Positions 1 through 6,548 are shown, counted from the first letter of the stretch. The stretch is 9,177 bases of DNA from Candidatus Staskawiczbacteria bacterium (GCA_903913175.1 CAIWKF010000042.1:1-9177), one strand, 5' to 3'. Notes: generated from the letters alone by a model not told the origin. Translations and numbers: made by a program.

Positions 1-908
1 AACCTATTATATTTTCTAGGATTCAACTGATAATCTGCAAGTTTGCAATTAAAAAGTGTTCCAACCCTATGTTTATAAGTAAAATTAATTTCTATTGGGT
101 TATTTAAGTCAGTCTTATATATAATTTCTCTAATTTTATCAATTGAAACATCTTCGTCTATATAAACAACAAGAAGTCTCGGATCTGATCCAAATCTACC
201 CTCGTCTTGATATTTATAAAGATATTCTGCAACAAGCTCTGATTTTTTAATTGCAGTTTCTCGCCATTCATCTTTAAAGTGTCTTTTAAATTCATTAGTC
301 GGACTTTTTGCAACTTTTTGATCAAAAGAAATTCCATCAATAAAAAAATCTACTCCACGCCTATGATTCAATGTTGGCAAAATATTATTATTTTTTTCAA
401 AAATTAATGTTTCTATAAAATCATTTCTTACAGTGTTAATCTCTTTAATTCTTCTATATTTAACTGCAGCTATTTTAACTTTGTCATCCTTAACAATACC
501 AGAGCTGTTCTCTGAATTAATTCTTTGTACAAATTCATCAAAAGCACCTTGAGAAAATGGCCATGCAATATCACCTAATTTTAGACTCTCCCATTCTGTA
601 ATAAGTATATTCATTGCATTATTGGCTTCTTTCCCACTTTTATATTTATCTGTTTCTCTAAAAATATCTCTAATAATTTTTCTACTTACTTCATAATCCC
701 AACTATCAACTATAGCTTTCCATAATTCTTTTGTATTTAAATTTAAAACTTTTTTACCTGCATTTTGTCCACGACTAATAACTTTAAACTTTAACGAAGG
801 TATCAACTTAATCTCATTTAAACGCAACAAATATTCAGTCGCCTTTTCTTGACTACCAATAATTTTTTTAGCTAAATCATCCGAAAGTTTTGATTTTATG
901 TATTCCAT
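1..908 (-). CDS. Putative type II restriction endonuclease, 3' end missing
   Basis: The reading frame opens with ATG at 908 and stays open to the window edge, giving 302 residues with no stop, so the C-terminus lies outside. Around residues 184-199 it reads RRGVDFFIDGISFDQK: Asp187, eight residues, then Asp196-Gln-Lys198. This fits the D...(D/E)xK metal-binding core of PD-(D/E)xK nucleases, with hydrophobic residues flanking both acidic positions as expected for the core beta strands. The ATG follows the TAA of the methyltransferase gene by two bases, which implies translational coupling. A nuclease directly behind a DNA methyltransferase is the usual layout of a type II restriction-modification system, so I infer that it cuts unmethylated DNA at the site its partner protects. 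I cannot assign a named endonuclease family or a recognition site. A non-restriction DNA-binding partner of the methylase is possible but less likely. Confidence 0.72.
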   Translation of the reverse strand, partial: MEYIKSKLSDDLAKKIIGSQEKATEYLLRLNEIKLIPSLKFKVISRGQNAGKKVLNLNTKELWKAIVDSWDYEVSRKIIRDIFRETDKYKSGKEANNAMNILITEWESLKLGDIAWPFSQGAFDEFVQRINSENSSGIVKDDKVKIAAVKYRRIKEINTVRNDFIETLIFEKNNNILPTLNHRRGVDFFIDGISFDQKVAKSPTNEFKRHFKDEWRETAIKKSELVAEYLYKYQDEGRFGSDPRLLVVYIDEDVSIDKIREIIYKTDLNNPIEINFTYKHRVGTLFNCKLADYQLNPRKYNR

Positions 909-910
909 AT

Positions 911-1693
911 TTATTTTTTAAATAATAAAATGTATTCGTGCTTAAAAATATAATAATCACTAGAAAGTGCTCTATATCGCCAAATACCCTCTTTATTTTG
1001 CTTAGCTCTATTACCTGCCATATTTTTTATTATAATACTTTTTAATGTTAAACCCAATTTTTGTGCTTCATTTAAGCAATAAAATCCTAAAGGTATCCAT
1101 TGACCAGCCGTATATTTATCTCCAATTACAATTACCAAATATCTGTCTTTCTCTAAAATTTCAATTGTATTTTTCAATATAATAGAAAATTTTTCCAAAA
1201 AATCTTTAAGTGATTTTGAGTTCGACAAATCATCTTTTAAACTACTAAACTTAATTATGTCCGCATACGGTGGATGTAAAATTGCAAGTTGAATATTTTT
1301 CTTTTTATGTTTATTTAGTGTTTCTTTAACTTTACTAAAAGTTTCAATTTTTATACTATCACCAATAAATAATTCGGAAAAATTATTTTTTGGCTCAATA
1401 TTTTTTTGAACATAATCAACTAGACTTTTCTGTATATCTACACCAATGAAATTTCTATTCAAACTTTCAGCTTCATATGCAGTTGTTCCGCTTCCTAAAA
1501 ATGGATCAAAAACAACATCATTTTTTTTAGTATATCGTAAAATAAATTGACGAGGAACTTGAGGAATAAAATTACCATGATAAAAACCACTATGTTTTCC
1601 AGAGTTATCCCTTTCCGGAATAACCCATAAACTATCTGTTAAAATTTCTGACTCTTTCCAATTATCTTTGTCAAAATCATTAAATATCGGCAT
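911..1693 (-). CDS. DNA methyltransferase (amino-methyltransferase, HPPY type)
   Basis: A 260-residue SAM-dependent DNA methyltransferase. Residues 63-71 read DPFLGSGTT, the SAM-binding motif I. GVDI near 84-87 supplies the acidic residue that holds the ribose. HPPY at 140-143 occupies the catalytic motif IV position. A motif X-like stretch (FIPQVPRQFI, 42-51) precedes motif I. The order is therefore X, I, IV, with about 117 residues after motif IV that probably contain the target recognition part. The N4-cytosine and N6-adenine families usually carry SPPY or D/NPPY. HPPY is a recognised variant, so the modified base cannot be read from sequence. The gene starts 15 bases after pilC and ends two bases before the putative endonuclease gene, so the methylase is made first, as suits host protection. 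No Shine-Dalgarno sequence is visible before the ATG. The general function is secure; its restriction role rests on the neighbour. Confidence 0.88.
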   Translation of the reverse strand: MPIFNDFDKDNWKESEILTDSLWVIPERDNSGKHSGFYHGNFIPQVPRQFILRYTKKNDVVFDPFLGSGTTAYEAESLNRNFIGVDIQKSLVDYVQKNIEPKNNFSELFIGDSIKIETFSKVKETLNKHKKKNIQLAILHPPYADIIKFSSLKDDLSNSKSLKDFLEKFSIILKNTIEILEKDRYLVIVIGDKYTAGQWIPLGFYCLNEAQKLGLTLKSIIIKNMAGNRAKQNKEGIWRYRALSSDYYIFKHEYILLFKK

Positions 1694-1708
1694 AATTTAA
1701 ACAATTAA

Positions 1709-2923
1709 TTAAATAGCTCCCAGTATAGAATACATTGGCTCAATTATTGAAAATGCAAAGAATGCAACGCCTCCGCCCAAAACAAGTATTAAAAGTGGCT
1801 CAATAATACTAGATAAATTTTCTGCAGTGTTCATAACCTCTTCTTCATAAAACTCTGCTAGTTTTTTTAAAATAACTGCACTTTTTCCTGTTTCTTCTCC
1901 AACCTCCATAATTTCTATAACTCCAAATGGAAATAATTTTTCGTGATTTTTTAATGCACCAGAAAGTTTCTCCCCTTTTTTGACTTTTTCTCCGGCCTCA
2001 TCTAGTGCTTCTTTAAAATAAATATTTCCTACAGTTCCAGATGTAATTTCTAAAGACCTTACTAAAGGAACCCCTGAAGACATAAGTGAACTTAAGCATC
2101 TTATTAAAACAGCTGAGTTCTTTTTTTTAATAAGTGATGACAAAATTGGAATTTTTAACAAAACTGTATCTAAAATTCTTCTTCCAATTTTTGTTTTAAT
2201 TGTTGCTATAAAAATTAAAATAAAAAGAATTACAATTAAAATTACAAAATACCATTTTTGAGAAATAAAATTTCCCATACCTATCATAATTTTTGTATAC
2301 CATGGAAGGTCTGCATTTAAACTCTTAAAAAAACCTGTTAATTGAGGAAAAACAAAGGTCATTATTACAACTCCAATACCAAGCATAGTCAACATAATCA
2401 TTAATGGGTACATCATTGCTTGTTGTATTTTAGCTTTTAGCTCATGTTCTTTGCCCATTTGCAAAGACAAAATTTCTAAAGCTTCTTCTAAGGTTCCTGA
2501 TTCTTCTCCTACTTTTACCATACTACAAAAAAGATTAGAAAAAATATCAGGGTGTTTTCCCAAAGCATTAGAAAAATTTTCTCCTTTGTTTACCTCTTCT
2601 TTAATAGATAATAATGCTTTTTTTAACTTAGTATTTTTTGTTTGGTTAGCTAATAAAGAAAAACTTCTGACAATTGATAAGCCAGTAGAAACCATTATCC
2701 ACAAATTTCTTGTCATCATTATTTTATCTGAAAGAGAAACCCTAAAAGACGGAACCGCTGAAATAAAAAAATTCTTTTTTTCTTGCCCCTCAACATCAAT
2801 TTTAACTAAAACCAAACCTTCAGCTTTTAAATTTTGAAAAAGCTGATGAACATCTTTTGCCGACTCAATGCCAGTTTTGTTTTCACCATTTAAAGTCTTG
2901 GCTGTATAAATATAATTTGGCAT
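1709..2923 (-). CDS. pilC: Type II secretion system F / PilC-type inner-membrane platform protein
   Basis: A full-length 404-residue protein of the PilC/GspF family, which forms the inner-membrane platform that couples the assembly ATPase to pilin polymerisation in type IV pili. The N-terminal segment (residues 3-41, YIYTAKTLNGE through LKAEGL) matches the cytoplasmic PilC N-domain. Two copies of the T2SF repeat follow, at about 66-190 and 268-393. Each carries the signature VGEESGTLEEAL (138-149) or VGEETGKSAVIL (341-352). Three hydrophobic segments near 171-195, 222-243 and 373-398 give the usual topology. No pilin or assembly ATPase gene lies in the window. In CPR bacteria type IV pili are thought to serve host attachment and DNA uptake. 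Transcription probably starts at the extended -10 element at 2967-2975. No terminator is visible before the methylase gene, so the restriction-modification genes likely share this transcript. Confidence 0.93.
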   Translation of the reverse strand: MPNYIYTAKTLNGENKTGIESAKDVHQLFQNLKAEGLVLVKIDVEGQEKKNFFISAVPSFRVSLSDKIMMTRNLWIMVSTGLSIVRSFSLLANQTKNTKLKKALLSIKEEVNKGENFSNALGKHPDIFSNLFCSMVKVGEESGTLEEALEILSLQMGKEHELKAKIQQAMMYPLMIMLTMLGIGVVIMTFVFPQLTGFFKSLNADLPWYTKIMIGMGNFISQKWYFVILIVILFILIFIATIKTKIGRRILDTVLLKIPILSSLIKKKNSAVLIRCLSSLMSSGVPLVRSLEITSGTVGNIYFKEALDEAGEKVKKGEKLSGALKNHEKLFPFGVIEIMEVGEETGKSAVILKKLAEFYEEEVMNTAENLSSIIEPLLILVLGGGVAFFAFSIIEPMYSILGAI

Positions 2924-2966
2924 TATTTTTTAATACAATAATTATTTATATTAAACCTATTAGTAA

Positions 2967-2975
2967 ATTATAACA
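2967..2975 (-). promoter_or_regulatory. Extended -10 promoter for pilC
   Basis: Read on the minus strand this is TGTTATAAT, a perfect extended -10 element, 43 bases before the pilC ATG. The sequence 17 bases upstream (TGGCTG) is a poor -35 box, which an extended -10 can tolerate. It lies after the yqeY terminator, so pilC and the genes behind it should form their own transcription unit. Confidence 0.55.
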
Positions 2976-3013
2976 TTTACAAAAATAAACAGCCATAGCT
3001 AATTTTTTTACAT

Positions 3014-3040
3014 AAAAAAAGTCCGCGTTTTAATTCGGAC
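3014..3040 (-). terminator. Rho-independent terminator of the lepB-hisS-rpsU-yqeY operon
   Basis: On the minus strand GTCCG, a ten-base loop and CGGAC are followed directly by seven T residues, 17 bases after the yqeY stop codon. A-rich sequence on the other side extends the stem weakly. Confidence 0.8.
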
Positions 3041-3057
3041 ATTTTTATAACTTGATT

Positions 3058-3558
3058 TTAATTTTGTGATAATATTTCTTTTACAATTCTTGAGATTTCA
3101 CTTGAATCAGCCTTACCTTTTACTTTTGGGTTTAGGTCTGCCATAACTTTTCCCATATCTTTCATTTCTTCAGCTTTAACTTTTTTAATTGACTCTTCAA
3201 CTAACTTTCTTAATTTATCTAACGAGATTTGTTCTGGTAAATATTTTTTTATAATCTGAATTTCTTTTTTTTCATTATCTGCTAATTCTTGCCTACCCCC
3301 CTGCTCAAATAAACCTATTGCATCTCTTCTTTTTTTAACTTCAGCTAAAATTATTTCAACAAGCTCTTCGTCTGTTAATTCTGATTCTTTGACTAAATCT
3401 TCTTCTTTTATCCCTGATTTCTTTTTTGAAATTTTATATCTTTTGTCTTTTTCCTTTGAAATAACTGATGCTAAAATCATACGAAATACACCAGAGGCAA
3501 ACTTGTCTCCTATTTTTAAAGCATTTGTGGCATCTGCTTGAATTTGTTGTTTTAGCAT
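3058..3558 (-). CDS. yqeY: GatB/YqeY domain protein
   Basis: A 166-residue stand-alone YqeY protein, homologous to the C-terminal helical domain of GatB, the tRNA-dependent amidotransferase subunit. The conserved middle (KKRRDAIGLFEQGGRQELA near 75-93, then EKKEIQIIKKYLPEQ) and the C-terminal pattern MGKVMADLNPKVKGKAD are intact. The family is usually about 150 residues. The extra length here comes from a lysine-rich stretch around residues 37-62. The ATG is preceded by AAAGG at a good distance. The gene follows rpsU by 41 bases, a pairing common in many bacteria, and ends just before the operon terminator. The role of stand-alone YqeY is not well established; a tRNA- or amidation-linked function is inferred only from homology. 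Confidence 0.9.
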   Translation of the reverse strand: MLKQQIQADATNALKIGDKFASGVFRMILASVISKEKDKRYKISKKKSGIKEEDLVKESELTDEELVEIILAEVKKRRDAIGLFEQGGRQELADNEKKEIQIIKKYLPEQISLDKLRKLVEESIKKVKAEEMKDMGKVMADLNPKVKGKADSSEISRIVKEILSQN

Positions 3559-3599
3559 ATTTTTACCTTTTTAATCAATTAATATTTAAACTTAACTGA

Positions 3600-3827
3600 C
3601 TATCTGGGTGGTTTTGGTTTACCTAATTTTTCAGCAAGAGCTTTTTCTGCTCTATTGCTTACTCTTCTTAGCGCAGATCTTTTTTTAGATAAAGTGCTTT
3701 TAACTCTTTTTCTAAATTGTTTTCCTCTTGCTTCAATTAAAACTCCACTTTGTCTAACAACTTTAGTAAAACGATGAACTAAACTTTGTGAGCTTTCTTT
3801 TTCTTTTCTTCTTACTTCTAATACCAT
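3600..3827 (-). CDS. rpsU: 30S ribosomal protein S21
   Basis: A 75-residue basic protein with the S21 pattern: VRRKEKESSQSLVHRF near the start (compare the V..nE..e.alrRFkr consensus), then a long helix rich in Arg and Lys, and a proline-rich basic tail (KLGKPKPPR). S21 sits on the 30S platform near the anti-Shine-Dalgarno end of 16S rRNA and helps translation initiation. The gene lies between hisS and yqeY in a same-strand cluster. The 136-base spacer upstream contains a strong stem-loop (3875-3920) that could control it. No convincing Shine-Dalgarno sequence precedes the ATG at 3827. Confidence 0.92.
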   Translation of the reverse strand: MVLEVRRKEKESSQSLVHRFTKVVRQSGVLIEARGKQFRKRVKSTLSKKRSALRRVSNRAEKALAEKLGKPKPPR

Positions 3828-3868
3828 AGTAAAGACTTAAAATTAAAAATAATAAGCAAAGCAATAAA

Positions 3869-3929
3869 TTTTTTGTAGGTCTGGGCCTACTTGCCTTTTG
3901 GCAAGAGGCGTGCCAACTACCGGAAAAAA
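3869..3929 (-). promoter_or_regulatory. Long bulged hairpin in the hisS-rpsU spacer, candidate rpsU leader RNA
   Basis: In minus-strand RNA the stem is GUAG-UUGG-(CAC)-GCCU-CUUGCC, loop AAAA, then GGCAAG-(U)-AGGC-CCAG-(AC)-CUAC. That is 18 base pairs, one of them G.U, in four blocks separated by small bulges at 3875-3920. A further U6/A6 pairing (3924-3929 with 3869-3874) can extend the base across a CCG bulge. It is far more GC-rich than the surrounding spacer. No U-tract follows the hairpin in either orientation, so it is not a simple terminator. It could be a ribosomal-protein autoregulatory leader, an mRNA processing site, or a dispersed palindromic repeat. Confidence 0.55.
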
Positions 3930-3963
3930 GTTTGTTGCTGAGCGAGTTATTTTTAATATAAAA

Positions 3964-5244
3964 TTATTTCTTAATTCTTTTTTTAATTTCTTCTACAATT
4001 TTATCTATTTTTATTTCTTCTTGATCTCCTGTCTCCATATTTTTTAAAGTTATAAAATCTTCCAATGCTTCTTTCTGCCCAAAAATTAAAACATATTTTG
4101 CGTTAATTTTATTTGCAGACCTTAGTTGAGCTTTTAAAGAATCTTTTGAAAATGATTCTGCTACTGGAATCTTGGCATTTCTAAACTCTTCAAATAATTT
4201 TAAGCTTTTCCTTTTAGCTAGTTGTCCCAATTGAGCTAAAAACACTTGCGGTTCTTCAACTTTTAGAGTTTTAACTTCTTTGGCCTTCATTAAATTAATA
4301 ATTCTATCAATTCCACCAGCTGCTCCACACGCAGGAGTATTTCTACCACCCATAAGCTTTACTAAATTATCATATCTTCCTCCGCCAATTAAAGTGCCTT
4401 GCGATTCACCATTTTCGCTCTTGTCAACAATTTCAAAAACTGTTTTAGTATAATAATCTAAACCTCTTACTAAATATGGGTTTAAAACATATGGCAATTC
4501 TAATTCATCTAGAAATTCTAAAACTTGTTTAAAATGAGCATGACAAGCTTCACATAAATGATCAACAATTTGTGGCGCTCCAGCTTTTATTCTTTGACAC
4601 TTTTCATCTTTACAATCTAAAATTCTTAATGGATTATCTTTTAATCTTCTTTGACAATTAGAGCACAAAGATGATTTTTTTGATTTAAAATAACTTGTTA
4701 GTATTTTTTTAAAATATGGTCTGCACTCTGAATCTCCAATTGAGTTTACTTCAATAGATAAATTTTTAAAAGAAAGCTCTTTTAAAATATCATAACTCAT
4801 TTGAATAATTTGACCATCTGTTGATGCCGAAGCATCTCCTAAAATTTCTAAATCAAGTTGTGTAAATTGCCTATATCTTCCAGCCTGAGGTCTTTCGTGT
4901 CTAAAACAAGGACCCATTGTCCAAAGCTTTACTGGTTGAGGCAGGTTAAACATTCCGTTTTCAATATAACTTCTAACAATTCCAGGAGTAAATTCTGGCC
5001 TTAAAGCTACCATGTCTCCTCCTTTAGTCCTAAATGAATACATTTCTTTTTCTACAATATCAGTATCAACCCCAGTTCCTTTGACAAAAACTTCTGTCAT
5101 TTCTAAAATAGGAGTATCAATTCTAGAAAAACTATAATAATTAACCACACTTTCAACTGATTTTCTTACTTTTAAAAAATAAGCTTGATCTTGTGGTAAG
5201 GTGTCGTGCATTCCTAATAATGTTTGAAATTTTAAATTTGCCAT
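3964..5244 (-). CDS. hisS: Histidyl-tRNA synthetase
   Basis: A complete 426-residue class II aminoacyl-tRNA synthetase that charges tRNA-His. Motif 2 is GPCFRHERPQAGRYRQF (111-127, catalytic Arg115). The histidine-specific motif is LVRGLDYYT (258-266, Arg260). Motif 3 is GAAGGIDRI (307-315). The C-terminal anticodon-binding domain covers about 332-426. The insertion domain contains three Cys pairs (194/197, 211/216 and 231/234), plus nearby His235 and His237, which looks like a metal-binding cluster. The family consensus NPLRILDCK is present at 204-212, so the cysteines decorate the normal insertion rather than a new domain. The gene follows lepB by 24 bases without a visible promoter, so the two are probably co-transcribed. 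No Shine-Dalgarno sequence is evident. Confidence 0.96.
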   Translation of the reverse strand: MANLKFQTLLGMHDTLPQDQAYFLKVRKSVESVVNYYSFSRIDTPILEMTEVFVKGTGVDTDIVEKEMYSFRTKGGDMVALRPEFTPGIVRSYIENGMFNLPQPVKLWTMGPCFRHERPQAGRYRQFTQLDLEILGDASASTDGQIIQMSYDILKELSFKNLSIEVNSIGDSECRPYFKKILTSYFKSKKSSLCSNCQRRLKDNPLRILDCKDEKCQRIKAGAPQIVDHLCEACHAHFKQVLEFLDELELPYVLNPYLVRGLDYYTKTVFEIVDKSENGESQGTLIGGGRYDNLVKLMGGRNTPACGAAGGIDRIINLMKAKEVKTLKVEEPQVFLAQLGQLAKRKSLKLFEEFRNAKIPVAESFSKDSLKAQLRSANKINAKYVLIFGQKEALEDFITLKNMETGDQEEIKIDKIVEEIKKRIKK

Positions 5245-5268
5245 ATATATTTAATTTAGTTTTACCAA

Positions 5269-5880
5269 TTAATATGAAATTACATTAAATTTTGTTAATT
5301 CATTAACTGGTAAAATTCTTAAAAAAACTTTCCCAATAATTTCTTTTTTTGGCAGAGCCCCCCACATTCTTGAATCATAAGAAAAACCCCTATTGTCTCC
5401 CATAACAAAATATTGATCTTTATTTAGGGTAATATTTACAGTTTGAGCAATTTCAAAATCTGCTGGTAAATATTTGCTTTCATTTAAAATTAAATCTTTC
5501 CCACCTTTTGAAATTGTTATTTTTCCATTTTTTATATTAACTGTTTCTTCTGGTAAACCAATTACTCTTTTTATAAACCTTTGGCCAGCATATCTAGCCA
5601 AAAAACTAGCATCAAAAACAATAACATCTCCTCTTTGCGGCTCAGAAAATCTATAAGATATTTCATCAATAATTAAATAATTTCCATCCTGAAAGCTAGG
5701 TACCATTGACTCTCCTTTAACAATAAATGGTTGGAATAAAAAATATCTTATTGGTAAAACTATTACCGAAGCAATAACAACAATTTTAGTAATTTCCCAA
5801 ACAAAAGATAAAGCTTTCTTTATTTTACTAGGTTCTTGATTATTTTTTAAATTTATATTTTGTTCTTGATCCATACTCAC
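5269..5880 (-). CDS. lepB: Signal peptidase I
   Basis: A 203-residue leader peptidase that removes signal peptides from exported proteins on the outer face of the cytoplasmic membrane. One N-terminal membrane anchor (about 28-50) precedes the catalytic serine in GESMVP (Ser58). The general-base lysine is Lys104 in RFIKRVIGLP. The family box GDNRGFSYDSRMWG lies at 161-174. The longest frame starts with GTG at 5880. ATG at 5874, two codons later, may be the true start: a TGTGATAAT extended -10 ends only two bases before the GTG, so the transcript would begin close to the ATG and be leaderless. The gene heads the lepB-hisS-rpsU-yqeY operon. Confidence 0.94.
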   Translation of the reverse strand: MSMDQEQNINLKNNQEPSKIKKALSFVWEITKIVVIASVIVLPIRYFLFQPFIVKGESMVPSFQDGNYLIIDEISYRFSEPQRGDVIVFDASFLARYAGQRFIKRVIGLPEETVNIKNGKITISKGGKDLILNESKYLPADFEIAQTVNITLNKDQYFVMGDNRGFSYDSRMWGALPKKEIIGKVFLRILPVNELTKFNVISY

Positions 5881-5882
5881 AT

Positions 5883-5891
5883 ATTATCACA
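5883..5891 (-). promoter_or_regulatory. Extended -10 promoter for lepB, possibly leaderless
   Basis: The minus-strand sequence TGTGATAAT is an extended -10 element that ends two bases before the GTG at 5880 and eight before the ATG at 5874. TTGCAT 15 bases upstream is a weak -35 box. The predicted transcription start falls at about 5874-5877, on or next to the ATG. Confidence 0.4.
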
Positions 5892-5924
5892 CTTTTTACA
5901 CGAATGCAATGGCTATTTTATAAT

Positions 5925-5959
5925 AAAAAAGCCAAGTGCAACAAGTTGCGCTCGGCTTT
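5925..5959 (-). terminator. Rho-independent terminator of the small two-gene operon
   Basis: In minus-strand RNA, AAAGCCGAGCGCAA and UUGCACUUGGCUUU pair over 14 positions, with one G.U pair and one C.A mismatch, around a four-base loop. Six T residues end the stem and AT-rich sequence follows. It lies 27 bases after the stop codon of the 66-residue gene and insulates lepB from that operon. Confidence 0.75.
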
Positions 5960-5985
5960 AAAGGTACTATTCCAGAAACAGCCGA

Positions 5986-6186
5986 CTACTTCGGCCGACG
6001 ACGAGGATGGCCGTTGCCATCAGAAAAAGGAATACCGAAGCGAGAAAGTACTCGCTCAACCTGCGGAGAATCGATGTCCTGCGCGAGTTCATGACTGAGC
6101 TCTGTTGCAGTCATTTCAATACTTTTACGGTCCGAAAACCGATCGCGCAAGTCAAGGAAACGCTCCTGAATCAATGTTTCAACCAT
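5986..6186 (-). CDS. Small protein of unknown function, second gene of the GC-rich pair
   Basis: A 66-residue protein beginning MVETLIQERF. The ATG at 6186 is chosen over the in-frame GTG at 6192 because AAGGA sits seven bases before the ATG but only one base before the GTG. Residues 26-52 (TATELSHEL, then SPQVERVL, then GI) resemble residues 25-52 of the product encoded just upstream (TTAELTAWL, EAKVQKVL, EI). Both fit a short helix-turn-helix-like pattern, T-x-x-E-L-x-x-x-L followed by V-x-x-V-L. The tail is glycine- and arginine-rich (DGNGHPRRRPK). I do not recognise the family. The G+C content is near 50%, unlike the AT-rich genes around it. It lies 31 bases behind the upstream gene, ahead of a terminator. 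A small nucleic-acid-binding protein is a guess from the basic tail and helix pattern. Confidence 0.6.
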   Translation of the reverse strand: MVETLIQERFLDLRDRFSDRKSIEMTATELSHELAQDIDSPQVERVLSRFGIPFSDGNGHPRRRPK

Positions 6187-6217
6187 AATCACGTCCTTGC
6201 CAAAAATAAAAAACTAG

Positions 6218-6451
6218 CTAAGCGAACGACACGGCGGAGTCTTTCGACTCCGATGACACAATGGGTGCACTTGCACCACAACGAGACTTTTTCCGAATCT
6301 CGTCCAAAACCTTTTGAACTTTCGCCTCCGTGGCATCGGGGCACCTCTTCTTCAGCCAAGCCGTAAGCTCAGCCGTAGTTTGATGACCATTTCCAGTCAC
6401 CTTTTCCACAAGAAACGCCCGCCCCCGAGCACAAAGATTCCTCCTCGCCAT
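6218..6451 (-). CDS. Small basic protein of unknown function, first gene of the GC-rich pair
   Basis: A 77-residue protein beginning MARRNLCARG. The sequence AGGAG lies six bases before the ATG at 6451, the best ribosome binding site in the window. Residues 1-60 are basic. The TTAELTAWLKKR...EAKVQKVLDEIRKK part (25-56) resembles the next gene's product at nearly the same position, suggesting an old duplication. The C-terminal 20 residues (GASAPIVSSESKDSAVSFA) are low-complexity and are encoded by DNA with two palindromes. The gene is driven by a near-consensus promoter about 110 bases upstream. High G+C, G/C-ending codons and a strong Shine-Dalgarno all differ from the neighbours and suggest horizontal acquisition. 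No known family is recognised. A 119-codon frame on the opposite strand (6007-6366) overlaps both genes but lacks comparable expression signals. Confidence 0.6.
   Translation of the reverse strand: MARRNLCARGRAFLVEKVTGNGHQTTAELTAWLKKRCPDATEAKVQKVLDEIRKKSRCGASAPIVSSESKDSAVSFA
6235..6252 (-). repeat. GNRA-capped stem-loop at the 3' end of the 77-residue gene
   Basis: The minus-strand RNA reads CGGAGUC-GAAA-GACUCCG, a perfect seven-pair stem closed by a GAAA tetraloop. It lies 14 bases before the stop codon, inside the codons for the Ser-rich tail. A second palindrome (GGTGCA, two bases, TGCACC) lies at 6264-6277. Confidence 0.6.
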
Positions 6452-6525
6452 GATTTTCTCCTAATCAGGCGGCTATAAAGAAAACAAAAAAAATCCATTT
6501 ATGCTTTCTTTAAAAAAAGAACAAA

Positions 6526-6548
6526 ATCTTCAGATCCAATCTAAAGAT
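6526..6548 (-). promoter_or_regulatory. Leader hairpin with downstream U-rich tract, possible attenuator
   Basis: In minus-strand RNA, AUCUUUAGAU-UGG-AUCUGAAGAU forms a ten-pair stem with one U.G pair, followed by UUUGUUCUUUUUUU. It starts about seven bases after the predicted transcription start of the small two-gene operon. It could be an attenuator or a 5'-end stabiliser. Confidence 0.45.

Noticed and set aside
158..340. A 60-codon minus-strand frame
   Set aside because: It overlaps, in another frame, the open coding region from 908 to the left edge, which has coherent protein features including the nuclease-like motif.
2451..2837. A 128-codon plus-strand open frame
   Set aside because: It is fully antisense to pilC, whose protein is unmistakable; the translation resembles no family and has no start signals.
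6007..6366. A 119-codon plus-strand open frame across the GC-rich region
   Set aside because: It is antisense to the two small minus-strand genes, which have a matched promoter, two ribosome binding sites and a terminator. This frame has no usable ribosome binding site and an unremarkable product.
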